From contig JAFTWX010000020.1 in the NCBI GenBank assembly GCA_017465095.1, positions 1 through 64,000 of the forward strand: 64,000 bases of DNA, written 5' to 3'. Numbering within the stretch: position 1 is the stretch's first letter; each line of letters opens with the position of its first letter. The notes below the pieces were generated by a model. The model saw nothing but the letters and a program-made list of their open reading frames with translations, searched no databases and had not been told where the DNA came from. Positions 8,285-16,735 of the stretch are shown piece after piece. A program made the translations under genes and the position numbers. The DNA is from Lachnospiraceae bacterium (GTDB taxonomy: Bacteria > Bacillota > Clostridia > Lachnospirales > Lachnospiraceae).

Positions 8285-8889
8285 GTTATCGATGGGTAAT
8301 AACGGAAAATTGCTTTTCCTAAAATTGCGTCCTCTGAAACAAAACAGTAATTTTGTTCCACGGCCGCTTCCACGTTTGAGACCTGACCGGTCATAACCGC
8401 TTCCGAAGCCCAATATCTTCCGTCCAGGGAATTGTTGCGGTTATCGCCCATAACAAAATAGTACCCCTGCGGAATCTCAAGAGCCAACCCGTCATTTTCT
8501 ATGATCCAGTCCTCTTTCAAATATGTCTCATTAAGCGGTGTCTCGCTCTCATCAATGTACACCTTTGCATCCTTGATTTCAATGGTCTCACCCGGAAGTC
8601 CGATGATGCGCTTGATGTAAATCTCTTCCGGGTTGACCGGATATTCAAAGATAATGATATCCCCGCGCTGTGGCTCACCCACCAAATAGGAAAGCCGGAA
8701 TCCAATCAGGCGGTCGCCCGGAAGTATGGTTGACTCCATGGAACCGGTCGGTACATTGGCGTTTACAATCACAAACTTGTTCAGTACAAGTGCCACCAAA
8801 AACGCAAACACAATAACCCGGATCCAGGAAAAAATCTCTTTGATTACTTCTTTTTTATCTAATTTTTTCTTTTCTGTTGTCTCTTCCAT
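8260..8889 (-). CDS. lepB: Signal peptidase I
   Basis: The 209-residue membrane protease removes Sec/Tat signal peptides. One membrane helix lies near 21-42. The catalytic Ser50 is in PTGSMEST and the Lys93 base is in YIKRIIGLPGE. The later MGDNRNNSLDGRYWG-like box (here YWAS) is also present. The ATG at 8889 is chosen because AAAGGTG lies 6 bases upstream. A GTG three codons earlier overlaps that site. It is a single gene. Confidence 0.95.
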   Translation of the reverse strand: MEETTEKKKLDKKEVIKEIFSWIRVIVFAFLVALVLNKFVIVNANVPTGSMESTILPGDRLIGFRLSYLVGEPQRGDIIIFEYPVNPEEIYIKRIIGLPGETIEIKDAKVYIDESETPLNETYLKEDWIIENDGLALEIPQGYYFVMGDNRNNSLDGRYWASEAVMTGQVSNVEAAVEQNYCFVSEDAILGKAIFRYYPSITKLNTSPY

Positions 8890-8996
8890 TTCATTCACCT
8901 TTCTGTCACTATGCTAAATTATAATTCTTTTGCTCTCTTTTGCCAAGTGTGATATATTTTGAAATAAGAAAAAGAAACGACAAATATGGGGGAAAT

Positions 8997-11693
8997 ATGG
9001 CAACAAAAACAAAACAAACCAATATTTTTGAAAATCATATGAATTTTAAGGGGACGTTCCGGCCTTACCAGCAGCGGGTACTTGACAACAGCCATACCTA
9101 TCTGGCCGACGGAAGGCTGCATATTGTCGCCGCACCGGGTTCTGGTAAAACAACGCTCGGCATTGAGCTGATTACGCGTCTCGGCGCCCCGTGTCTCATC
9201 CTGACACCGAGTATTACCATCCGGGAACAATGGGGCGGACGGATTGCATCTTCTTTTTTAAATGAGGAGGAAGATGCCACGCAGTGGATTTCTTCCACAA
9301 TCAAAGAACCTCTGCCGATTACCACCATCACCTATCAGGCACTCCACAGTGCCTACACCCGTCACCACGGTCCGCTTCCGGCAGATGACGGAGAAATTAC
9401 GGACGATATTGATACTACCGAATCCGAGGACATGGATTATTCCGATTTCGATCTCATAAAAACAATCCGGGATGCCGGTATCCGCACCATTTGTCTGGAC
9501 GAAGCACACCATCTGCGCAGTGAGTGGTGGAAGGTCTTAGAGCAGGTAATCAAGGAGCTTGCAGATGATATCACACTGATCTGTCTCACGGCCACACCGC
9601 CGTATGATTCTACCCCTGCCCAATGGAAACGTTACACAGATTTGTGCGGTCCGATTGACGAGGAAATCTTTACTCCTGAGCTGGTCAAAGCAAAAAACCT
9701 TTGCCCGCACCAGGATTATGTATATTTTAACTACCCGACGGAGGAAGAGCTTGAAACCGTACATAAATTCCGCCAAAACATCAAAGATGTCTTTGCCTTT
9801 TTGCGCAGTGATGCGGAGCTTCTTTCCGTAATCCGCTCACACAAAGGACTTACCGCCGAAAAAGAGTACAGTGAATTTTTCCTGGATCGTCCGGCTTACT
9901 TTTCTTCGATTTTGATTTACTTAAATGCCCACCGGGTTCCGCTTTCCGGATACCTGCGCAGTCTGATCGGAACAAAAGGAAAGCTTCCCGAACTGACACC
10001 GGAATGGATGGAAATTCTTCTGCAGGGCTTTTTGTACGATGACACGGATTCCTACGAAAACAGTGAGGAACTTCGCGAAAAGCTGACGGACTACTTAAAG
10101 CAGCATCGCTGCATTGTCCGCAAAAAAGTTACCCTTGGCGAAGATGATTCCATCCGCAAAATGCTGTTGTCGAGCAAAGGAAAATTAAACAGTATTATAG
10201 AAATCACAAAGGCGGAGGCAGGTGCTCTCGGAAGTTCCCTTCGTGAGCTGATTCTCTGCGACTATATCAAAAAAGAATACATGTCCGCCATCGGCGATCC
10301 GGAGCGCACCATTGAGGACAACGGAGTCCTTCCTATTTTCGAGCGTCTGCGCCGTGAAAACATGGAAAACATCAAGCTGGGCGTGCTGTGCGGATCTGTG
10401 GTGATCATCCCGGATTCTGCCATCGGTGCCCTGGAGTATCTGTTTGTGGAAAACAATACTTCCGGAAAATTCACACCTCTCGGCGATACCGGTTATCAGC
10501 AGGTAACTATTTCCGGAAACAAAAGTCTGGTCGTCAAGCTGATTACCGCCCTTTTCGAGGACGGACAGATGCAGATTATGATCGGTACAAAATCACTCCT
10601 TGGCGAAGGTTGGGACTCTCCGTGTATCAACACACTGATTCTCGCCTCCTTTGTCGGCTCTTTTATGCTCAGCAATCAGATGCGCGGCCGCGCAATCCGT
10701 GTTTCTGCCAAGGACCCGGGTAAAATAAGCAACATCTGGCATCTGGTCTGTGTCGATGACGAGGGCAAATCATCGGATTATGAAACTCTGAAACGCCGTT
10801 TTGAATCGTTCCTCGGTGTCGGTTATGATTCCGACCGGATTGAAAACGGTCTGGACCGGCTTTCCGTGATTAAGGAACCGTTTACGCAGGCTAACATTGC
10901 TGCCATGAACGGCGAAATGCTTGCACTCGCTGCTGATCGCAGCGCCCTGAAGGAAAAATGGGACAAAGCTTTTATGACATCCGGCAAGAGCATGGCCGTC
11001 GAGGAAGTGACGGAACTTACTCCTGCTGCTTCCGCACCGGGATTTGTCCTCGGTTCGGCCGTTGCCAAGCTTGTGATGTACCTTGTCTTTTTGCTTGGAC
11101 TCTTCCTTCTTTGGACAGCCATGAAAAAAGCCGGTCTTTCCTTCCTTGGTTTTATCGCCTTTGCCGCACTCCTGATTGTTCTTTTCAAAACATTCGGCGT
11201 CGGAAACAAGGTGCTTATGCTCTCTTCGCCTCGGCGTCGCATGCAGGCCATCGGAAAGGCACTTTTAAAAACATTAAAACAGACCGGTTACATTACATCT
11301 GCCGACACCCGGGTGGAAACCAAAGTGACACGGAAAGGAAACACAAACACCTGTCTCACCGGCGGAACCGCCCGCGAAAAGTCCGATTTTGCGAAAGCAC
11401 TGGGCGAGCTGTTTGCAGAGATTGACAATCCGCGCTATCTGCTGTTTGCAAAGACGTTAAATCCGCTGTCGGTTTTCTCCTGCATGAGCATACCGGAATG
11501 TCTCGGAACAAAAAAAGAAAATGCCCAAATATTTCATGGGCATCTTCAAAAAGTACTCGGTAAATATGAACTTGTCTACACAAGAACACCGGAAGGCCGT
11601 AAAAAACTGCTCAAAGCACGCACACACTGTCTCACCGGACGTTCCCGCAGCCTGACCACCCGCAAAAAACAGATGCATCAGGATTATAAGTAA
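8997..11693 (+). CDS. SF2 DEAH-type helicase with two predicted membrane segments
   Basis: The 898-residue protein starts at an ATG preceded by GGGGG. The core has FRPYQQRVLD (Q-like motif), Walker A APGSGKTT near 46-53, DEAH near 168-171, the TAT motif near 198-200, and a second RecA domain with LLGEGWDSP and motif VI QMRGRAIR near 561-568. This resembles ResIII/type III restriction-style helicases. Unusually, residues about 688-735 form two strongly hydrophobic stretches (LVMYLVFLLGLFLLW and FLGFIAFAALLIVLF). A basic C-terminal domain of about 160 residues follows, with no motif I recognise. The gene stands alone between lepB and the CobW genes and converges on the latter with an 11-base gap. 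A defence or envelope-linked nucleic-acid role is possible but unproven. Confidence 0.8.
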   Translation: MATKTKQTNIFENHMNFKGTFRPYQQRVLDNSHTYLADGRLHIVAAPGSGKTTLGIELITRLGAPCLILTPSITIREQWGGRIASSFLNEEEDATQWISSTIKEPLPITTITYQALHSAYTRHHGPLPADDGEITDDIDTTESEDMDYSDFDLIKTIRDAGIRTICLDEAHHLRSEWWKVLEQVIKELADDITLICLTATPPYDSTPAQWKRYTDLCGPIDEEIFTPELVKAKNLCPHQDYVYFNYPTEEELETVHKFRQNIKDVFAFLRSDAELLSVIRSHKGLTAEKEYSEFFLDRPAYFSSILIYLNAHRVPLSGYLRSLIGTKGKLPELTPEWMEILLQGFLYDDTDSYENSEELREKLTDYLKQHRCIVRKKVTLGEDDSIRKMLLSSKGKLNSIIEITKAEAGALGSSLRELILCDYIKKEYMSAIGDPERTIEDNGVLPIFERLRRENMENIKLGVLCGSVVIIPDSAIGALEYLFVENNTSGKFTPLGDTGYQQVTISGNKSLVVKLITALFEDGQMQIMIGTKSLLGEGWDSPCINTLILASFVGSFMLSNQMRGRAIRVSAKDPGKISNIWHLVCVDDEGKSSDYETLKRRFESFLGVGYDSDRIENGLDRLSVIKEPFTQANIAAMNGEMLALAADRSALKEKWDKAFMTSGKSMAVEEVTELTPAASAPGFVLGSAVAKLVMYLVFLLGLFLLWTAMKKAGLSFLGFIAFAALLIVLFKTFGVGNKVLMLSSPRRRMQAIGKALLKTLKQTGYITSADTRVETKVTRKGNTNTCLTGGTAREKSDFAKALGELFAEIDNPRYLLFAKTLNPLSVFSCMSIPECLGTKKENAQIFHGHLQKVLGKYELVYTRTPEGRKKLLKARTHCLTGRSRSLTTRKKQMHQDYK

Positions 11694-11704
11694 AAATTTA
11701 CTGA

Positions 11705-12637
11705 TTATACGAAACTGATAACCTCGTCCTTCGGAGCCTTTGTCTTCTCCACGGAGATTGCTTCAAGGACGGGGCCTTCTTTTCCGTAATCCGCAAAATA
11801 TTCGATATTCACTTTTGCCTTTACTTTAATCCATTCTTTTGCCTTCAAATCCGTCGGACCTGCATATTTACATGCATATCCCAAAAACGCCATGTCGTCG
11901 GCACAACATGTCATCGCCATTCTTCCCGGTACAAAGTAACCCTTCGGAAACTTTTCCGGAATCAGAACCATAGCAAGGAATTCCACGGTCTTACCGCGGT
12001 AACGCTCCATATTATCCAGAACATCCAGATACCAAATGCCGTATCCCATATCGTCCAGCGAAATCACGTCTGCATTCACATCGTATGGAAGATCTTCCTC
12101 CAGTGTCGCATTGACCTCTCCGTTTTTGTCCTCGAAGATAATTTCTGCCTTTTGATTAATCGCCTTGATGTTGCGCTTGTAAGACGGAAGATCCGCAAGA
12201 ACATCGTCACAGCGGTTCACAATGATCAGCTCCGACTTGCGCAGCATATCGGCAAGAAGGGACTTCATATTGGTAAAATAGGTGGAGAACGTAGAGCCGT
12301 CCACACAGGTAATCTGCTGTTCAATTTTCCAATGCCACGGAAGCTTCATGCTTTTTGCGCCCCACATACCGTTGTACTCCACAATAATACGGGCCGGACG
12401 GTGTTTTTTCTCAAGCGCAATCAGCTTCTGGGAAGTAAAATCTTCTTCCTCATCCACCACTTCCATGATGGTGTTGCTGTGTTTAAGAATCGAATCATCA
12501 TATTCGATTTCTCCCTCTTCGCAGACAATCAAAAGCGTCTTTGCCTTCGACTGAAAATATGGCTGTGACAGCGTATACTGTATAAACTCGGTCTTCCCGC
12601 TGTCCAGAAAACCATTGATCATATAAACAGGAATCAT
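11705..12637 (-). CDS. CobW-like GTPase fused to DUF1980/YcgQ-like domain
   Basis: The 310-residue protein begins as a COG0523 GTPase, with Walker A GFLDSGKTEF near 9-18 and Walker B-like ARIIVEYNGMWG. It lacks the GCxCC metal motif of that family. The C-terminal third (FLAMVLIPEKFPKGYFVPGRMAMTCC and the following GYACKYAG, split here at the CC) resembles the C-terminal domain of DUF1980/TIGR03943 proteins such as B. subtilis YcgQ, which is linked to zinc limitation. It lies 26 bases after a second COG0523 gene and is probably co-transcribed. A metal-trafficking role is inferred. Confidence 0.7.
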   Translation of the reverse strand: MIPVYMINGFLDSGKTEFIQYTLSQPYFQSKAKTLLIVCEEGEIEYDDSILKHSNTIMEVVDEEEDFTSQKLIALEKKHRPARIIVEYNGMWGAKSMKLPWHWKIEQQITCVDGSTFSTYFTNMKSLLADMLRKSELIIVNRCDDVLADLPSYKRNIKAINQKAEIIFEDKNGEVNATLEEDLPYDVNADVISLDDMGYGIWYLDVLDNMERYRGKTVEFLAMVLIPEKFPKGYFVPGRMAMTCCADDMAFLGYACKYAGPTDLKAKEWIKVKAKVNIEYFADYGKEGPVLEAISVEKTKAPKDEVISFV

Positions 12638-12663
12638 ACCATTACCTCTCCGTTATCCGAAGC

Positions 12664-13758
12664 TTACTTCTGTCCGAACAACTGCTTCAGATTATCTTCC
12701 TTCAGCTCGGAACCGATGACACAGATTTTACCTGTATACTCAGCGCCGCCGCTTCGAACCTCGCTCTCACCCGGCACATAGTCAAAATGAATAAATCCGC
12801 CATTCTGATCTGCCACCATACCTTTGGCGCGAAGTACAAATCCATACATATCCTTATCTTCCAGTTTCCCAAGAACCGTCTCAATCTGTTCCTTCGTATA
12901 TTTGTCCGGTGTCTCCAAGCCCCAGCTTGTGAACACATCATCCGCATGATGGTGTCCGTGGTGGTCATGATCATGGCATCCGCAGTTACAGTGCTCGCCG
13001 TGTTCATGATGATGTTCATGGTGATGCTCATGGTCGTGGTGATGCTCATGATCGTGGTGGCAATGCTCGTGGTCATGATGATGCTCGTGGTCATGGCAAC
13101 CACAGCCACAATGCTCATCGTGCTCTGCCATCACTTCAGCCATCAGTTCTGACTCCAGATCTTTGGCATTTTCCATCGCCTCGAGAATCTTGACACCTTC
13201 CAACTCCTCCCATGGCGTCGTGATAATCGCTGCTTTCTCATTATGCTCACGAATCAGCTCAATACACTGATTGATTTTTTCTTCTTTCATCTCACCGGTA
13301 CGGCTCAAAATGATAGTTCCCGCATGCTCAATCTGATTTGCAAAAAACTCTCCGAAATTCTTCAGATATACTTTACACTTCTTGGCATCCACAACCGCAA
13401 CTGCGCTGCCGAGTTGCACATCCGCACTCTCTGTGGCATCTTCCACCGCCTTCATAACATCGGAAAGTTTTCCGACGCCCGACGGCTCAATCAAAATACG
13501 GTCCGGCGTATATTTGCTCAGCACTTCCTTTAAGGATGTTCCGAAATCGCCCACAAGCGAACAACAGATACATCCGGAATTCATCTCTTTGATTTCAATG
13601 CCGGCTTCTTTCAGAAAACCGCCGTCGATTCCGATCTCACCGAACTCATTTTCAATGAGAACTACCTGCTCATCCGCAATTGCTTCCTTTAACAATTTTT
13701 TAATCAGTGTTGTCTTTCCGGCTCCCAAAAAACCGGATACAATATCAATCTTTGTCAT
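12664..13758 (-). CDS. COG0523 (CobW family) GTPase with His-rich metal-binding loop
   Basis: The 364-residue protein has Walker A GFLGAGKTT at 9-17, the diagnostic GCICC at 62-66, and Walker B ILIEPSG. A long His/Asp/Cys-rich stretch at about 213-275 has more than 25 histidines and two CGCH clusters. A CobW C-terminal domain follows (YGFVLRAKGMV...). Family members are metal chaperones, often for zinc under limitation. The usual NKxD motif appears as LSRTGE. The gene lies between hflX (46 bases upstream) and the CobW-DUF1980 gene on the same strand. No Zur box is evident in the short gap. Confidence 0.9.
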   Translation of the reverse strand: MTKIDIVSGFLGAGKTTLIKKLLKEAIADEQVVLIENEFGEIGIDGGFLKEAGIEIKEMNSGCICCSLVGDFGTSLKEVLSKYTPDRILIEPSGVGKLSDVMKAVEDATESADVQLGSAVAVVDAKKCKVYLKNFGEFFANQIEHAGTIILSRTGEMKEEKINQCIELIREHNEKAAIITTPWEELEGVKILEAMENAKDLESELMAEVMAEHDEHCGCGCHDHEHHHDHEHCHHDHEHHHDHEHHHEHHHEHGEHCNCGCHDHDHHGHHHADDVFTSWGLETPDKYTKEQIETVLGKLEDKDMYGFVLRAKGMVADQNGGFIHFDYVPGESEVRSGGAEYTGKICVIGSELKEDNLKQLFGQK

Positions 13759-13804
13759 TTCTATCGCCTCTTTCTCTATTCTAAAAATAAGTATAACACC
13801 TTTG

Positions 13805-15073
13805 TCAATCCTTCTTCACAAATTGTGCCAGGCGCCCCAAATCCGCCTCTCCGCACTCCGCAGTTACGTGGATACCGTCCGCCTCATAGTTGCTGTCAAT
13901 CACGTTGGCATGCTCCTTCAAATAAGAGAACAAATCGCCTCGCTCATAAGGCAGAAGTAACCTGCACTCTCTGTGTCCGCTGTACACACGTTTTAAAATT
14001 TCATCCACGAGCCCGTCCATTCCGATCCGCTGTTTTGCCGACATGTAAATCGCCTGCTCTGTAATTTTCGGAATTGCAACGGCGTCCTCACCGCTCAGAA
14101 GGTCCGCTTTGTTAAACACGTAAAAAACCGGAACATCCGCTGCGCCGATCTCCTTCAGCGTTTCCTTCGTCACTTCCATCTGCTCCCTGTAATGCGGGTC
14201 CGAAAAGTCCACCACATGGAGAATCAACTGCGCCGACACAGCTTCGGAAAGTGTGGAACGGAACGCCTTGACCAGACCGTGAGGAAGTTTATCAATAAAC
14301 CCTACGGTGTCGGAAAGCAAAATCGTCTTGTTTTCTTTCGGCGTAATACTGCGGACGGATGTATCGAGCGTGGCAAAAAGCATATCCTGCTCCAGCACTT
14401 TCTTCTCCTCATCGCCCACATATTCCTCCACCATGGCGTTCATGATGGTTGATTTTCCCGCATTGGTATAGCCTACAAGCGCCACTCGGGGAATGGCTGA
14501 GCGTTCCCGCTTCTTCTGCTGGGTATCCCGCTCTGTCTCCACCTGTCTTAGTTCCTTGCGAAGCTCTGTCAGACGGTTCTCGATTTTTCGGCGGTCAAGC
14601 TCCAGCTTCTTCTCACCGGCTCCTTTGTTGCTCATGGCTCCGCTTCCGCCGCCCTGTCTGGAAAGCGCTTCATGCAGACCTACCAGTCGCGGCAACATAT
14701 ACTGAAGCCTTGCAACCTCCACCTGCAACATCGCTTCCCTCGATTTGGCCCTGGATGCAAAAATCTCTAAAATAAGCGCCGTGCGGTCCATAACCGCAAT
14801 GCCCGTTTCATCCTTGATATTGCGGATTTGGGAAGGTGTAAGACTGTCATTAAAAAGAAGCATGTCCGCCGAAAGCCACTGCGCCTGCTCCTTAATCTCA
14901 TCTAATTTACCGGTTCCCACGTAGAGAGCTTTGTGAATATACGGCATATTCTGCGTCACACTTCCGACCGGCTTCATTCCGCATGCATCTGCCAATAGCG
15001 CCAGTTCTTCCATGGAATGTTCAAAGTTTCTCTCCTGCCCTGTGTTAACACCGACTAACAAAACCTGATCCAT
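13805..15073 (-). CDS. hflX: Ribosome-associated GTPase HflX
   Basis: The 422-residue GTPase rescues or splits stalled ribosomes. The N-terminal HflX domain runs from the start through ALYVGTGKLDEIK and LLFNDSLTPSQIRN. A coiled linker holds GGSGAMSNKGAGEKKLELDR. The G domain has GYTNAGKST, DTVGFIDKLP and FNKADLL. The ATG at 15073 has GGAG 7 bases upstream. An ATG 24 codons earlier is in frame but lacks a ribosome site. It may be cotranscribed with the CobW genes after it. Confidence 0.93.
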   Translation of the reverse strand: MDQVLLVGVNTGQERNFEHSMEELALLADACGMKPVGSVTQNMPYIHKALYVGTGKLDEIKEQAQWLSADMLLFNDSLTPSQIRNIKDETGIAVMDRTALILEIFASRAKSREAMLQVEVARLQYMLPRLVGLHEALSRQGGGSGAMSNKGAGEKKLELDRRKIENRLTELRKELRQVETERDTQQKKRERSAIPRVALVGYTNAGKSTIMNAMVEEYVGDEEKKVLEQDMLFATLDTSVRSITPKENKTILLSDTVGFIDKLPHGLVKAFRSTLSEAVSAQLILHVVDFSDPHYREQMEVTKETLKEIGAADVPVFYVFNKADLLSGEDAVAIPKITEQAIYMSAKQRIGMDGLVDEILKRVYSGHRECRLLLPYERGDLFSYLKEHANVIDSNYEADGIHVTAECGEADLGRLAQFVKKD

Positions 15074-15146
15074 ACAAATCTCCATTCTTTTATCACTATG
15101 AGTTAGTATAAACAAATTTTTCCTGTGAGACAATAAATTTTCCATA

Positions 15147-15186
15147 AAAAATAGCCGGTCTCTTCGACAATTCTCGAAAAGACCGG
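15147..15186 (-). terminator. Intrinsic terminator after the aldolase gene
   Basis: On the minus strand, CCGGTCT...AGACCGG with an inner TTCGA/TCGAA pairing is followed by CTATTTTTT. It closes the aldolase transcript. Confidence 0.75.
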
Positions 15187-15200
15187 ACCTTTATATCAGT

Positions 15201-16175
15201 TTATGAACGATCTAACAGCTCTGTGTAAAACTCTGTGTAATCGGTTCTGCCTTCCTTCACGCAGTCAATTGCTGCCGAAGGGTGAAGATTTAAACGGCCT
15301 GTCAGGAAGTACGGAATGTCATATCCCCAAACCATACCTTCCGCTTTTAACTTGGTAACCTGATCTTCAATGAATTTCAGCGCCGGGTACATGTTGTATT
15401 TCGGGTTCTTTAAGAATCCGAGCAACAGCTCCATTGCACAGTTTCCGGCACCTCTTCCGAGACAGCTCATCGTCGCATCCAAAAGACTCACGCCTCTCGC
15501 CGCTGCTTCAATCGTATTAGCAAATGCTAACTGCTGGTTGTCATGGGCATGGATACCGACATATTTATCTGCCGACTCTGCAACTGCAACATACTTATCT
15601 GCCAGTGCACGAATCTGCTCCGGATAAAGGGACCCGTAGCTATCCACCAAATAAATACCATCCACCGGGCTCTTTGCAAGCATGTCAAGCGCCATGTCAA
15701 GATCTGACTCCTGGGCGTTGGAAATAGCCATAATATTACATGTTACCTCGTATCCCTTTGCCTTTGCATCCTCAATCATATGGAGCGCCGTCGGCATTGT
15801 ATGAATATATGTCGCCACACGGACCATATCAATCACACTGAGATCTCTGTCCACGATATCTTTTTTGTAATCACAGCGTCCCACGTCCGCCATAACCGCA
15901 ATTTTCAAATCGGAATTATTATCTCCGACAATTCCCCGGATATCCGCCTCGTCACAGAATTTCCACTTGCCGAAGCGTTCAACATCAAACATCTCCTTGG
16001 AAGCTTTATAACCGAATTCCATATAATCAACACCGGATTTCACATTTGCACGATAAAGATCGTTTACAAATTCATCCGAAAAATTAAAGTTGTTTACAAG
16101 TCCTCCGTCACGGATCGTCGCGTCCAAAATCTTAATATCGGAACGGACGGTCATCAAATTACCTTTCTGAGCCAT
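15201..16175 (-). CDS. HMGL-like (DRE-TIM) aldolase family protein
   Basis: The 324-residue protein has the DRE-TIM metallolyase start ILDATIRDGGLVNNFNF, and VGIHAHDNQQLAFAN supplies the second metal-binding region. SCLGRGAGN completes the barrel signature. The closest annotated relatives that I know are 4-hydroxy-2-oxovalerate aldolase-like proteins without the partner dehydrogenase domain. The substrate is unknown. The gene is alone, with its own terminator and an upstream palindrome pair at 16221-16248. Confidence 0.85.
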   Translation of the reverse strand: MAQKGNLMTVRSDIKILDATIRDGGLVNNFNFSDEFVNDLYRANVKSGVDYMEFGYKASKEMFDVERFGKWKFCDEADIRGIVGDNNSDLKIAVMADVGRCDYKKDIVDRDLSVIDMVRVATYIHTMPTALHMIEDAKAKGYEVTCNIMAISNAQESDLDMALDMLAKSPVDGIYLVDSYGSLYPEQIRALADKYVAVAESADKYVGIHAHDNQQLAFANTIEAAARGVSLLDATMSCLGRGAGNCAMELLLGFLKNPKYNMYPALKFIEDQVTKLKAEGMVWGYDIPYFLTGRLNLHPSAAIDCVKEGRTDYTEFYTELLDRS

Positions 16176-16220
16176 GATAATGCTTCCTTTCCTGTCGTAA
16201 ATCTTTTCGTTTTACTTTAT

Positions 16221-16248
16221 CACTTTAAAGTGTAACGCTTTAAAGTGT
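16221..16248. promoter_or_regulatory. Tandem palindromic operator candidate
   Basis: CACTTTAAAGTG (16221-16232) is a perfect 12-bp palindrome. CGCTTTAAAGTG (16237-16248) is a near copy 16 bases downstream. Their position 46-73 bases upstream of the aldolase start fits binding of a dimeric regulator to two adjacent sites. No regulator gene is adjacent. Confidence 0.6.
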
Positions 16249-16303
16249 ATGTGTATCATAGCACATGTCGATACAGAATGCAAGCACTTTTTAGACAATA
16301 CAT

Positions 16304-16723
16304 TTATCTCCCAAAATGAAAGAAATCGGAAATTGTTTCACTGATTTTCTTTAATTTTTCCGAAACATCATTGATGTTTTCCAATGTCTCCTCAAGTTCC
16401 GCCGCATTAATCGTCTCTACAATCTCTCCGATTTTCTTCATATCAACCTCCTGAAAGGAATCATTGATATATGCAAAATCGATTTCATCCACTGTTGTAT
16501 TAAATTTTTCGATGGCGCTGTTCACCTGAACCATATCGATTTCCGCCACCCTATCTGCTACGCTGCGGACCTCTTCGGTAAACGCGTCGACACGTCCGAT
16601 TCCGATAATCAGAACCACAATCATTATGGCAGAAAAAACAGAAGACACAATGCTGAGCAGCCGGTTAATCAAAAGAGACTTTTTCAGTGCCCTTACTTCA
16701 TTTAACAATTCTTCCTGATTCAT
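16304..16723 (-). CDS. Single-pass membrane protein of unknown function
   Basis: The 139-residue protein has a short charged N-terminus, one membrane helix near residues 22-44 (SIVSSVFSAIMIVVLIIGIG), and a long amphipathic helical tail with heptad-like repeats (SAIEKFNTTVDEIDFAYI, ELEETLENINDVSEKLKK). I recognise no family. It lies 12 bases after the SGNH gene and is likely the third gene of the O-acylation operon. Confidence 0.7.
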   Translation of the reverse strand: MNQEELLNEVRALKKSLLINRLLSIVSSVFSAIMIVVLIIGIGRVDAFTEEVRSVADRVAEIDMVQVNSAIEKFNTTVDEIDFAYINDSFQEVDMKKIGEIVETINAAELEETLENINDVSEKLKKISETISDFFHFGR

Positions 16724-16735
16724 GATTTCCTCCTT

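Noticed and set aside
13000-13100. Repeated CATGATGAT-like DNA as a possible CRISPR or tandem repeat
   Set aside because: It is the low-complexity His/Asp codon run of the metal-binding loop, in frame with the CobW protein.
12702-13118. Met/Thr/Ile-rich frame within the CobW gene
   Set aside because: It is the His-codon-rich loop read in another frame and has no features of a protein gene.
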